Source of the DNA: Dorea sp. CAG:317
GTDB lineage: Bacteria; Bacillota; Clostridia; Lachnospirales; Lachnospiraceae
Assembly (NCBI GenBank): GCA_000433535.1
Contig: FR892668.1
Location: 133,335-151,034 of the forward strand
DNA: 17,700 nucleotides
Direction: 5' to 3'
The position numbers and the translations under genes are program-made. Shown piece after piece: positions 6,826 through 15,173 of this stretch. A model generated the notes under the pieces. The model was not told the origin of the DNA. It searched no databases and was given only the letters and a program-made list of their open reading frames with translations. Position 1 is the first letter of the stretch; each line of letters begins with the position of its first letter.

Positions 6826-8181
6826 ATGAAAAAATCAACAGTAATGACAGAAGGTTCTATATGGAAGAAAATATTATTTTTTTCCATTCCTTTGATTTTG
6901 GGAAATTTATTTCAACAACTTTATAATACCGTAGACTCCATTATTGTTGGAAACTATATCGGAAGTGAAGCGTTGGCAGCCGTGGGTTCCAGCGGCTCCC
7001 TTATTAACCTTTTGATCGGATTTTGTATCGGAGCTTCTGCGGGAGCCGGAGTTGTTATCGCTCAGTTTTACGGAGCGCAGGATAGAGAAGGTGTCCGTAA
7101 GGCAGTGCATACAACGATCGCTATTGCCATTGCAGCAGGGGCTGTCCTTACAGTAGTCGGAATTGTGGCAACACCAATTTTGCTGAAAGCAATGGGAACG
7201 CCGCAAGAAGTATTTGATCAGGCATCAATTTACTTGAAAGTCTATTTTGGAGGTATTCTATTTTCTGTTGTCTACAATATGTCAGCGGGAATCCTGAATG
7301 CGGTAGGTAATTCGAAACGTTCACTTGTCTATTTGATGATTGCGGCTACATCTAATATTTTTCTTGATCTTCTGTTTGTTGTCGTATTGAAAATGGGAAT
7401 CGTAGGCGTAGCTATTGCGACAGATATCAGTCAGTTGTTGTCCTGTATTTTTATTATATTGTTTCTTGTAAGAAGTGAGGATGTGTACCGGGTAAAATTA
7501 AAAGATATTCGGTGTTACGATAACCTTCTTGGAAAGATTCTGAAAATCGGACTGCCAACCGGCGTGCAGAATATCGTAATTTCACTGTCTAATGTGATTG
7601 TCCAGTCCAGTGTAAATAGTTTTGGCGCAGTGGCTATGGCGGGATTCGCAGCGTATATTAAAGTCGATGGATTTAATATCCTTCCGGTATTAAGTTTCAG
7701 CATGGCTGCCACTACCTTTGTAGGCCAAAACGTGGGAGCCGGACGCCTTGACCGTGTGAAAAAAGGAATGTACGTATCGGTGGCAATGGGAATTATATAT
7801 ACCGTCTGTACAGGAATTCTGCTTCTTACATTTGCTCCGCAGGTCATCGGAGTATTTACACAAAATGGGAAAGTGGTAGAATACGGAGTATATATTATGA
7901 AGTTTTTCTGCCCATTTTATTGGATGCTTGGAATTCTTCATATTTTGGCAGGAACAATCCGGGGAACCGGAAAGACGATGCAGGCTATGGTCGTGTTCTT
8001 GTTTTCGCTTTGCATTTTCCGGGTTTTGTGGATTTGGGGAGCGATGTCCGTATCACATAAAATCGGCGGCGTTATGCTTGGTTATCCATTATCATGGCTG
8101 GTCGGTCTGGTGATGATCCTGATCTATGTTTGGAAGGGAAACTGGATGCCGTACGGAATGAAAAAAGACAGTACAAAGTAA
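6826..8181 (+). CDS. MATE family efflux transporter
   Basis: This is a multidrug and toxin extrusion protein that moves organic compounds out through the cytoplasmic membrane in exchange for Na+ or H+. The 451 residues hold about twelve membrane segments in two MatE repeats. The first opens with IPLILGNLFQQLYNTVDSIIVGNYIG (about 20-45), a hallmark of the family; the second repeat begins near 240 with LKIGLPTGVQN and contains FVGQNVGAG. The start at 6826 has a strong AGGGGGAAGG site 3-12 bases upstream. An in-frame ATG at 6748 falls in the tRNA terminator, so it was not used. No regulator or promoter is recognisable nearby, and the substrate cannot be read from sequence. Confidence 0.93.
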   Translation: MKKSTVMTEGSIWKKILFFSIPLILGNLFQQLYNTVDSIIVGNYIGSEALAAVGSSGSLINLLIGFCIGASAGAGVVIAQFYGAQDREGVRKAVHTTIAIAIAAGAVLTVVGIVATPILLKAMGTPQEVFDQASIYLKVYFGGILFSVVYNMSAGILNAVGNSKRSLVYLMIAATSNIFLDLLFVVVLKMGIVGVAIATDISQLLSCIFIILFLVRSEDVYRVKLKDIRCYDNLLGKILKIGLPTGVQNIVISLSNVIVQSSVNSFGAVAMAGFAAYIKVDGFNILPVLSFSMAATTFVGQNVGAGRLDRVKKGMYVSVAMGIIYTVCTGILLLTFAPQVIGVFTQNGKVVEYGVYIMKFFCPFYWMLGILHILAGTIRGTGKTMQAMVVFLFSLCIFRVLWIWGAMSVSHKIGGVMLGYPLSWLVGLVMILIYVWKGNWMPYGMKKDSTK

Positions 8182-8182
8182 G

Positions 8183-8210
8183 GCGCGTGCCTTGTTTCAA
8201 GGCGCTTTTT
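8183..8210 (+). terminator. Intrinsic terminator after the MATE gene
   Basis: GCCTTG (8188-8193) and CAAGGC (8197-8203 region) flank a TTT loop and are followed by GCTTTTT. It starts two bases after the MATE stop codon. Confidence 0.78.
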
Positions 8211-8251
8211 ATGATAAGATAAGGAACAGAATGTATGCTAGGAGGAAGAAG

Positions 8252-9925
8252 ATGGGAGAAGAAGCAGTAGTTTCCAAGAATTTTATTGAACAGGAGATAG
8301 AGAAAGATTTACGTGAAGGGGTTTATCAGGAAGTTTGCACCAGATTTCCACCGGAACCGAACGGATATCTTCATATTGGACATGCCAAGTCTATTTTGTT
8401 GAATTATGGACTGGCGCAGAAATATAATGGAACATTTCATTTGAGATTTGACGATACAAATCCGATGAAAGAAGACACAGAATTTGTAGAGTCTATTAAA
8501 AAAGATGTGGAATGGCTGGGGGCAGATTTTAAAGAGCACCTTTATTTTGCATCTGATTATTTTGATACCATGTATGAGTGTGCAGTAAAATTGATCAAGA
8601 AAGGCAAGGCTTATGTGTGTGACCTGAGTGCGGAAGAGATTCGTGAGTACAGAGGTACACTCAAAGAGCCGGGAAAAAACAGCCCATACCGCGACCGCTC
8701 CGTAGAGGAAAACCTTCAGCTGTTCGAAGAGATGCGTGAAGGAAAATATAAAGACGGAGAAAAGGTTCTGCGTGCAAAGATTGATATGGCATCTCCGAAT
8801 ATTAATATGCGTGATCCGGTTATTTACCGTGTGGCGCATATGTCTCACCATAACACAGGAGATAAATGGTGCATTTATCCAATGTACGATTTCGCTCACC
8901 CAATTGAGGATGCGGTCGAGAAGATCACTCACTCTATCTGTACGTTGGAATTTGAGGATCACAGACCGTTGTATGACTGGGTTGTTCGTGAATGTGAGTT
9001 TGACCCTGCACCGAGACAGATTGAATTTGCAAAGATGTATTTGACAAATGTGGTGACAGGTAAGAGATATATTAAGAAGCTGGTTCAGGACGGTGTAGTG
9101 GACGGATGGGATGATCCGCGTCTTGTATCTATCGCGGCTCTCAGAAGAAGAGGATTCACACCGGAATCTCTGAAGATGTTTGTAGAGCTGTGTGGTGTCT
9201 CTAAGGCGCAGGGCTCTGTAGATTATGCAATGCTTGAGTATTGCATCCGTGAAGATCTGAAATTGAAAAAGCCGCGTATGATGGCAATCTTAGATCCGAT
9301 CAAATTAGTGATCGACAATTATCCGGAAGGCGAGATGGAGTGGCTGGATGCAGAGAATAATCTGGAAAATGAGTCTCTTGGCAAGAGAAAGATTCCATTC
9401 TGCAGAGAACTCTATATTGAAAGAGACGATTTTATGATTGAGCCTCCGAAGAAATATTTCCGCTTATTCCCGGACAATGAAGTGCGTCTTATGCAGGCAT
9501 ATTTTGTAAAATGTACAGGTTATGAGACAGATGAAAACGGAAATGTGACCGTTGTTCATGCGACATATGATCCGGAGACAAAGAGCGGAAGTGGTTTCAC
9601 CGGACGTAAAGTAAAAGGAACCATTCACTGGGTGGCAGCTCCATATGCAAAGCAGGCAGAGGTTCGTCTCTATGAGAATCTGATCGATGAAGAGAAGGGT
9701 GTCTATAATGAGGAAGACGGCTCTATGAATCTGAATCCGAATTCACTGGAGATTCGCAAGAACTGTTTTGTTGAACCGAACTTTGAGGATGCGAAAGCAT
9801 ACGACAGTTTCCAGTTTGTGAGAAATGGATATTTCTGTATTGATGCGAAAGATTCTACACCGGAGAATCTGGTGTTTAACCGAATCGTGTCACTGAAGAG
9901 TTCTTTTAAGCTTCCGAAGAAATAA
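8252..9925 (+). CDS. glnS: Glutamine--tRNA ligase
   Basis: This class I synthetase charges tRNA-Gln directly with glutamine. The 557-residue length is close to E. coli GlnRS (554). The HIGH motif is PEPNGYLHIGHAKS (HIGH 41-44). The catalytic domain carries RFDDTNP, and the WDDPR motif and LRRRGF follow the KMSKS-equivalent loop. That loop reads VTGKR (268-272) where E. coli has VMSKR. The C-terminal beta-barrels bind the anticodon (about 340-557). The start at 8252 is preceded by AGGAGGAAGAAG; the in-frame start at 8192 lies inside the upstream terminator. Most Firmicutes make Gln-tRNA by the GatCAB route, but clostridial genomes often carry glnS, presumably by old transfer. GluRS is excluded by the overall GlnRS wording (PEPNGYLHIGH) and C-terminal barrels. 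Confidence 0.94.
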   Translation: MGEEAVVSKNFIEQEIEKDLREGVYQEVCTRFPPEPNGYLHIGHAKSILLNYGLAQKYNGTFHLRFDDTNPMKEDTEFVESIKKDVEWLGADFKEHLYFASDYFDTMYECAVKLIKKGKAYVCDLSAEEIREYRGTLKEPGKNSPYRDRSVEENLQLFEEMREGKYKDGEKVLRAKIDMASPNINMRDPVIYRVAHMSHHNTGDKWCIYPMYDFAHPIEDAVEKITHSICTLEFEDHRPLYDWVVRECEFDPAPRQIEFAKMYLTNVVTGKRYIKKLVQDGVVDGWDDPRLVSIAALRRRGFTPESLKMFVELCGVSKAQGSVDYAMLEYCIREDLKLKKPRMMAILDPIKLVIDNYPEGEMEWLDAENNLENESLGKRKIPFCRELYIERDDFMIEPPKKYFRLFPDNEVRLMQAYFVKCTGYETDENGNVTVVHATYDPETKSGSGFTGRKVKGTIHWVAAPYAKQAEVRLYENLIDEEKGVYNEEDGSMNLNPNSLEIRKNCFVEPNFEDAKAYDSFQFVRNGYFCIDAKDSTPENLVFNRIVSLKSSFKLPKK

Positions 9926-9951
9926 AACATACGAATAAAAGTGAAACTGGG

Positions 9952-9979
9952 GCGGGGTAGGAATACCCCGCTCTTTATT
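9952..9979 (+). terminator. Intrinsic terminator after glnS
   Basis: A GC-rich 8-bp stem (9952-9959 with 9964-9971) and a GGAA loop are followed by TCTTTATT. It sits just before the ribosome binding site of the next gene. Confidence 0.82.
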
Positions 9980-9994
9980 AAAAAGGAAAAGATA

Positions 9995-11389
9995 ATGAAT
10001 GAATTGACCATACCTTTAAAAAACAATTCCAAAACGCCGCTTTATGAGCAGATTTACCAATATATTAAGTTGAATATTCAAAGCGGACATCTCTCTTACG
10101 GAGAAAAACTTCCTTCTACAAGAGCACTGTCTAAGCATTTGACTGTGAGCAGAAGTACCGTAGAGCTTGCCTATGAACAGCTTTTGTCTGAAGGATATAT
10201 CGAATCGGAACCGTGCAGGGGATTTTTTGTGGCGCAGATTGAAGAGTTGTATCATTTAAACAAAGAAAAAGAGGTTCCGCAAGCACCTTTAAAAGAAAAG
10301 GAAACATATGATTTTGATTTTACGCCCAACGGGGTAGATCTTAATAGTTTCCCGTACGAGGTGTGGAGAAAGCTGTCAAGAGAAGTATTGTTAGATGACC
10401 GGACAGAGTTGTTTAAAAGCGGAGATCCGAAAGGAGAATATGGTTTCCGCAGTGCGATTTGTCATTATCTGTATCAGGCAAGAGGGGTTCTGTGCAGTCC
10501 GGAGCAGATTGTTGTGGGGGCAGGAAGTGATTATATTCTTATGATTCTTGGCATGCTGCTTGGAAAGGAACATCGGATTGCGTTTGAAGATCCGGCGTAC
10601 AAGCAGGCTTATCGTATGATGGAAAGTCTTGGATATGAAACAGTTCCGGTTTCTTTGGATCATTACGGCATGAAAGTAGATCGGCTTTTGGAGAGCGGAG
10701 CGGATATTGCTTACGTGACGCCCTCGCATCAGTATCCGACAGGAATCGTTATGCCATTGAAGAGACGGGTGGAGTTGCTTAAATGGGCGGCACTTGGAGA
10801 GGAACGATATATTATAGAAGACGATTATGACAGTGAGTTCCGATATAAAGGGAAGCCGATTCCGTCACTGCAAGGCTATGATAAGAATGAAAAAGTGATT
10901 TATCTTGGTACCTTTTCAAAATCCATTGCACCGGCAATCCGAATGAGTTACATGGTACTTCCGAACCCACTGCTTAAGCGTTATGAAGAACGACTTGGAC
11001 ATATCCATTCGACAGTGTCGAAGGTAGATCAACTGATCGTACAGAAATTTATTGAAGATGGTTATTTTGAAAGGCATCTCAACAAAACAAGAGCCATGTA
11101 TAAAAGCCGCCATGACGTATTGATTGATGCATTGAGACCGCTTCTTAAAATCTGTCAAATCTCCGGGGAACATGCAGGAGTACACATTTTGCTCACCTTT
11201 TCGAAAGAATATTCCGAAGAACATTTGCTAAACAGTGCAAAGGCGGAAGGAATTAAAGTGTATGGATTGTCGGAATACCGGATTCAGACGACAAAAGAAG
11301 AAAGAGCGACAGTCTTACTTGGCTATGCAAATCTATCTGAAACGAAGATAAAAAAGGCGGTGGACAGGCTCATCAATTGTTGGATATAA
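9995..11389 (+). CDS. MocR/PdxR-type GntR regulator with aminotransferase domain
   Basis: This is a cytoplasmic transcription factor with an N-terminal GntR winged helix (about 8-75, with YGEKLPSTRALSKHLTVSRS) joined by a linker to a type I aminotransferase-like domain (about 115-460). That domain retains the PLP-site features: IIEDDYDSEFRY and the lysine motif GTFSKSIAP (K309), so it probably binds pyridoxal phosphate. Known relatives include PdxR (control of pdxST), GabR and TauR; no such target gene adjoins, so the regulon is unknown. The start at 9995 has AAAAGGA upstream. An in-frame ATG at 9941 would be inside the glnS terminator region. Length (464) is normal and the gene appears intact. 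It stands alone, with a terminator on its left. Confidence 0.93.
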   Translation: MNELTIPLKNNSKTPLYEQIYQYIKLNIQSGHLSYGEKLPSTRALSKHLTVSRSTVELAYEQLLSEGYIESEPCRGFFVAQIEELYHLNKEKEVPQAPLKEKETYDFDFTPNGVDLNSFPYEVWRKLSREVLLDDRTELFKSGDPKGEYGFRSAICHYLYQARGVLCSPEQIVVGAGSDYILMILGMLLGKEHRIAFEDPAYKQAYRMMESLGYETVPVSLDHYGMKVDRLLESGADIAYVTPSHQYPTGIVMPLKRRVELLKWAALGEERYIIEDDYDSEFRYKGKPIPSLQGYDKNEKVIYLGTFSKSIAPAIRMSYMVLPNPLLKRYEERLGHIHSTVSKVDQLIVQKFIEDGYFERHLNKTRAMYKSRHDVLIDALRPLLKICQISGEHAGVHILLTFSKEYSEEHLLNSAKAEGIKVYGLSEYRIQTTKEERATVLLGYANLSETKIKKAVDRLINCWI

Positions 11390-11414
11390 CCGCTGACGGT
11401 CGCAATCTATGATA

Positions 11415-11443
11415 TTGTTGAGGATTTATCTTTATGGTATAGT
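11415..11443 (+). promoter_or_regulatory. Orphan promoter facing a hairpin
   Basis: TTGTTG (11415-11420) and TATAGT (11438-11443) are separated by 17 bases, with TG one base before the -10. No plus-strand gene lies downstream before 12108. The transcript would enter the hairpin at 11456-11521. Confidence 0.55.
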
Positions 11444-11455
11444 ATTAAATAAGAA

Positions 11456-11521
11456 AAATAAGAATCTCCGAAAGAAAATCTAATGTTTAAAACACAGATG
11501 TTCATTCGGAGATTCTTATTT
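11456..11521. terminator. Long inverted repeat, probable bidirectional terminator
   Basis: Perfect 17-base arms (11456-11472 and 11505-11521) enclose a 32-base loop. On the minus strand the second arm runs into a T-rich stretch, which suits ending the 11586-11894 gene. On the plus strand TTATTTCTTT follows. The loop is unusually long for a plain terminator. Confidence 0.7.
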
Positions 11522-11585
11522 CTTTGAAAATAGAAAGTTTAAAAATCATATTACCGGATAGCCATGTTTCGTTGGATGCCAGATC

Positions 11586-11894
11586 TTATACTTCGCTTTT
11601 TTCCTCAGAAGCTTCGTCTTTTTCTTCAGAAACTTCTTCCTTTTCTTCTTTCTCTGTAGTTTCTTCTACAGGTTCTGTTGCCTCTTCTTTTTCTTCTGCT
11701 TTTGGAGTCAGAGAAACATAACCACGATCTCCGGCAGGTTTTAAGTCTTCATCAAGGTCGAAATCTTCATCCTCAAAATCATCCTCGAAGATGTCCTCGT
11801 CTGATGAACGATTGTTCTTAAAGAAATAAATAACGCCTGCAACAGCGGCAACAACTGCTGTAACCTCTAATAATCTTTTAAAATATTTTTTCAT
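11586..11894 (-). CDS. Small membrane-anchored acidic protein
   Basis: I do not recognise a named family. The 102-residue product starts with basic residues (MKKYFKRLL), then one hydrophobic helix (about 8-24, rich in Ala and Val, ending IYFF). A long, strongly acidic, probably disordered tail follows, with Asp/Glu/Phe repeats (EDDFEDEDFDLDED, about 33-46) and Glu/Lys/Ser-rich runs to the end. It is likely an inner-membrane protein with a charged tail; the side of the membrane is undetermined. The start at 11894 (minus strand) follows AAAGGAG by 11 bases; the ATG at 11915 overlaps that site. A TATACT at 11982-11987 (minus) may be its -10, with a poor -35. Similar acidic small proteins occur in Lachnospiraceae, from memory. 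Confidence 0.75.
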   Translation of the reverse strand: MKKYFKRLLEVTAVVAAVAGVIYFFKNNRSSDEDIFEDDFEDEDFDLDEDLKPAGDRGYVSLTPKAEEKEEATEPVEETTEKEEKEEVSEEKDEASEEKSEV

Positions 11895-12041
11895 AGTGAA
11901 CAATTCTCCTTTCATACAGCGTTCCCTAATAGTGACATTGTAATACTTTTCATGGGAAAAGAAAAGGGTAAGAGAGGAAATAGTATAAAACTTTCACAAA
12001 GTTTTTAGAAAAATTTAAAAGAATCTGTCGAAGAACCACTG

Positions 12042-12070
12042 TTGAGAAGGGAAAGAAATTATGTTAAACT
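12042..12070 (+). promoter_or_regulatory. Promoter of the cardiolipin synthase gene
   Basis: TTGAGA (12042-12047) and TAAACT (12065-12070) are 17 bases apart, with TG one base before the -10 (extended type). The start codon is 38 bases downstream. Confidence 0.55.
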
Positions 12071-12107
12071 GTATCAGTAATGTTTTTGGCATTAGAGGTG
12101 AGTGAAC

Positions 12108-13679
12108 ATGAAGAAAACACAAGTAACACAAGTACCGGAAAAAGCGAAAAAAGGCTTATTCCGTATTATATTCAGCCGTACAGGAATCATCCTTCTGCTG
12201 ATCCTGATGCAGATTGGGCTTGTAGTTGGCACAACATATTATCTGGAAGCGTATAAAGATTTTATCTATGGAATCTTTGTTTTGATGCGTGTCGTTGTTT
12301 TGATCTATATTATCAATGATTCGGGAATGCCGGAATTTAAGATGACGTGGCTTCTATTTGTTATTCTGACGCCATTGATCGGAACGATTTTCTTTATTTA
12401 CGTCAAAATGCAGCCGGGAACGAAGTTCCTTCGCTCCAGACAGGCGGCTCTTAAGATTGAGACAGACGAGTATATGGTTCAGGACCCGGATGTAGTCGAT
12501 GCTATCTGGGCAAGCAAATCAGCAAATGCAAATTTGTCGTATTATTTATCCCATCAGTTAGGTTTCCCGACTTATCGGAATACAGAGGTGAAATATTTCC
12601 CATTGGGTGAATATAAGTTCCGCTATTTAGTGGCAGAATTAAAAAAGGCGAAGCGATTTATCTTCATGGAATATTTTATCGTGGAAGAAAGCTACATGTG
12701 GGATGCAATTCGGGAAATACTGATCGAGAAAGTATCGGAAGGTGTAGAGGTAAGATTTATGTATGATGGCATGTGCGCCATTTCCATGCTTCCTTATAAC
12801 TACCCGTCTCAACTTCGAAAGTACGGAATCCAGTGTAAGATGTCAAACCCAATGAAACCATTCCTGTCTACAACTCAGAATAACCGCGACCACAGAAAGA
12901 TCTGTGTGATTGACGGTAAGGTGGGCTTTACCGGTGGAATCAATCTCGGTGACGAGTATATCAACAGAAAGGTACGCTTTGGACATTGGAAAGATACCGC
13001 TGTTATGCTAAGAGGCGATGCTGTGCAGAGTCTTACAATGATGTTCTTGCAGATGTGGAATGTCAGTGAAAGAAAACCGGAGAATTATGAGCGCTATCTG
13101 ACTCCGAAGAGAAAAGGACTGAAAAGAGAGTTGGGTTATGTAATTCCGTATGCAGACAGTCCTTTTGACAATGAAAATGTGGGTGAGGAAGTTTATTTCC
13201 ATATATTAAATCATGCGAAAAAATATGTGCATATTATGACCCCTTATCTGATCCTTGACAATGAAATGATCACGACGCTGACGCGAGTGGCAAAAAGTGG
13301 AATTGAAGTGATTATTATTATGCCTCATATTCCGGACAAGTGGTATGCCTTTGTAGTTGCGAAGACATATTATAAAGAATTGATCGAGGGAGGAGTACAG
13401 ATCTACGAGTATACTCCGGGATTTGTACATGCGAAAGTATTCGTGTCGGATGATGATACGGCAACAGTAGGAACCATCAATCTGGATTATCGAAGTCTGT
13501 ATCTGCATTTTGAATGTGGCGCATTTATTTATAACAATTCGGAGATTGACCGGATTGAACGGGATTTCCAACAGACACTGGCGAAGTGTCATAAAGTTAC
13601 GTTGATCGAGGTGAAGAACCGGTCTCTTCTGACAAAAATTTCCGGTCAGATATTGAGACTGATTGCGCCTTTGATGTAA
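12108..13679 (+). CDS. cls: Cardiolipin synthase (phospholipase D family)
   Basis: This membrane enzyme condenses two phosphatidylglycerol molecules to cardiolipin and glycerol. The 523 residues begin with two or three membrane helices (about 25-105, including a PLDc_N-type segment with FILTPLIG-like wording). Two phospholipase D repeats follow, each with an HKD motif: H262-K264-D269 (DHRKICVID, followed by GFTGGINLGDEYIN) and H441-K443-D448 (HAKVFVSDD, followed by VGTINLDYRS). Both catalytic sites are complete. The start at 12108 is preceded by GAGGTGA with 6-base spacing; a GTG two codons earlier is possible but less well placed. It has its own promoter; purA follows after 52 bases with no obvious terminator, so read-through is possible. 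Confidence 0.95.
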   Translation: MKKTQVTQVPEKAKKGLFRIIFSRTGIILLLILMQIGLVVGTTYYLEAYKDFIYGIFVLMRVVVLIYIINDSGMPEFKMTWLLFVILTPLIGTIFFIYVKMQPGTKFLRSRQAALKIETDEYMVQDPDVVDAIWASKSANANLSYYLSHQLGFPTYRNTEVKYFPLGEYKFRYLVAELKKAKRFIFMEYFIVEESYMWDAIREILIEKVSEGVEVRFMYDGMCAISMLPYNYPSQLRKYGIQCKMSNPMKPFLSTTQNNRDHRKICVIDGKVGFTGGINLGDEYINRKVRFGHWKDTAVMLRGDAVQSLTMMFLQMWNVSERKPENYERYLTPKRKGLKRELGYVIPYADSPFDNENVGEEVYFHILNHAKKYVHIMTPYLILDNEMITTLTRVAKSGIEVIIIMPHIPDKWYAFVVAKTYYKELIEGGVQIYEYTPGFVHAKVFVSDDDTATVGTINLDYRSLYLHFECGAFIYNNSEIDRIERDFQQTLAKCHKVTLIEVKNRSLLTKISGQILRLIAPLM

Positions 13680-13731
13680 AATATAAAAAGAACTATGAAA
13701 GACCAACAACACAAAAGCAGGAGGAATTAAG

Positions 13732-15012
13732 ATGGTAAAAGCAGTAGTAGGAGCCAACTGGGGTGACGAAGGAAAAGGAAAGATTACGGATATGATGGCA
13801 GAGAAAGCGGACATTATCGTTCGATTTCAGGGTGGTGCCAATGCCGGACATACCATTATCAATAATTACGGAAAATTTGCACTTCACACACTTCCGTCAG
13901 GAGTGTTCTATGATCACACAACAAGCATTATAGGAAATGGTGTCGCTTTGGATGTGGAGATACTTTTTAAGGAAGTGCAGTCGATCGTAGATCAAGGTGT
14001 GCCAATGCCGAAGATTCTTGTGTCTGACCGTGCGCAGATGGTGATGTCTTATCATAAGAATTTTGATGCATATGAAGAAGAACGCCTTGGCGGCAAGTCT
14101 TTTGGTTCCACCAAATCCGGAATTGCACCATTTTATTCTGATAAATATGCCAAGATCGGTTTTCAGGTGAGTGAGCTCTTTGATGAAGAACTGTTGAAAG
14201 AGAAAGTTGTGCGCGTGGCAGAACAGAAGAATATTTTGCTTGAGCATTTATATCATAAGCCACTGATTCAGCCGGAGGAATTGTTGGAAGAACTTCACAC
14301 ATACAAAGAAATGGTTGAGCCGTTCGTATGCGATACGTCTTTGTTCCTTCATAATGCGCTTAAAGAGGGAAAGACGGTGCTGCTGGAAGGTCAGCTTGGC
14401 TCCTTGAAAGATCCGGACCATGGCATTTATCCAATGGTAACATCTTCTTCTACATTGGCAGGATTTGGAGCTATCGGAGCGGGAATCCCTCCATATGAGA
14501 TTAAGGAGATTGTTACAGTATGTAAAGCATATTCCAGTGCGGTAGGCGCAGGTGCTTTTGTAAGTGAGATCTTTGGTGAAGAAGCGGATGAACTCAGAAA
14601 ACGAGGCGGTGACGGCGGAGAATTTGGTGCCACAACCGGAAGACCGCGCCGTATGGGATGGTTTGACTGTGTGGCTTCCAAGTATGGATGCCGGATGCAG
14701 GGAACGACAGACGTAGCATTTACAGTGTTGGATGTACTTGGCTATCTGGATGAGATCCCGGTATGTGTGGGCTATGAGATCGACGGAGAGGTGACAACAG
14801 AATTTCCACCGACACATTTACTTGAGAAGGCAAAACCGGTACTGAAAGTTCTTCCGGGATGGAAGAGTGATATTCGTGGAATTAAAACATATGAAGAGCT
14901 TCCTGAGAATTGCAGAAACTATATTGAATTCATAGAAAAAGAAATCGGATACCCGATCACAATGATCTCTAACGGACCGGGAAGAGAAGATATCATTCAT
15001 AGAAATGTTTAA
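13732..15012 (+). CDS. purA: Adenylosuccinate synthetase, divergent type
   Basis: This enzyme catalyses the first committed step from IMP to AMP: GTP-dependent joining of aspartate to IMP. The 426 residues have the N-terminal P-loop GDEGKGK (11-17, catalytic D12), NAGHT (H40), the C-terminal GATTGRPRRMGWFD, and a guanine-site-like end. Several usually invariant segments differ. The common GTTGRGIGPAY block reads GSTKSGIAPFY, EGAQGTLLDIDHG reads EGQLGSLKDPDHG, and TRVGSGPFPTE reads SAVGAGAFVSE. It is probably a real PurA of a Lachnospiraceae-type branch. A related activity cannot be excluded without phylogeny. AGGAGG lies about 7 bases before the ATG. No purine riboswitch is seen in the 52 bases before it. 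Confidence 0.88.
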   Translation: MVKAVVGANWGDEGKGKITDMMAEKADIIVRFQGGANAGHTIINNYGKFALHTLPSGVFYDHTTSIIGNGVALDVEILFKEVQSIVDQGVPMPKILVSDRAQMVMSYHKNFDAYEEERLGGKSFGSTKSGIAPFYSDKYAKIGFQVSELFDEELLKEKVVRVAEQKNILLEHLYHKPLIQPEELLEELHTYKEMVEPFVCDTSLFLHNALKEGKTVLLEGQLGSLKDPDHGIYPMVTSSSTLAGFGAIGAGIPPYEIKEIVTVCKAYSSAVGAGAFVSEIFGEEADELRKRGGDGGEFGATTGRPRRMGWFDCVASKYGCRMQGTTDVAFTVLDVLGYLDEIPVCVGYEIDGEVTTEFPPTHLLEKAKPVLKVLPGWKSDIRGIKTYEELPENCRNYIEFIEKEIGYPITMISNGPGREDIIHRNV

Positions 15013-15061
15013 ATTATCTTAAGAAAAACGTTCGTTTATTTTTAGAAAACTGCCACAGGCT

Positions 15062-15115
15062 GGACACAATTGTCCTCTATAGTAGATCATGTACAGAAAG
15101 TTGTCATAAAGACAA
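15062..15115. promoter_or_regulatory. Two GACA/TGTC inverted repeats, possible operators
   Basis: GGACA-CAAT-TGTCC (15062-15075) and TTGTC-ATAAA-GACAA (15101-15115) are short perfect palindromes sharing the half-site TTGTC. The two TTGTC copies start 31 bases apart, about three helical turns. They lie in the 161-base gap between purA and the small ORF. No regulator is assigned. Confidence 0.35.
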
Positions 15116-15173
15116 TGCCTTGTGCATATATTGATAAGGCGGGAGTAAAATAAAAGAACGGAGGTATTTTAAG

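Noticed and set aside
11524..11721. Plus-strand Ser/Phe-rich frame
   Set aside because: It is the antisense of the Glu-rich tail of the minus-strand acidic protein, with no start signals.
13680..13731. Purine riboswitch or PurR-type box before purA
   Set aside because: The 52-base gap is too short for a purine riboswitch, and no known motif is visible.
13206..13814. Minus-strand frame of 202 codons over cls and purA
   Set aside because: It spans the boundary of two plus-strand genes and shows no motif or start signal.
14248..14817. Minus-strand frame of 189 codons over purA
   Set aside because: It is an antisense shadow of purA with Cys/His/Ser-rich, non-protein-like composition.
15013..15061. 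Terminator after purA
   Set aside because: Only a five-base stem near AAACG/CGTTT is seen, too weak to call.
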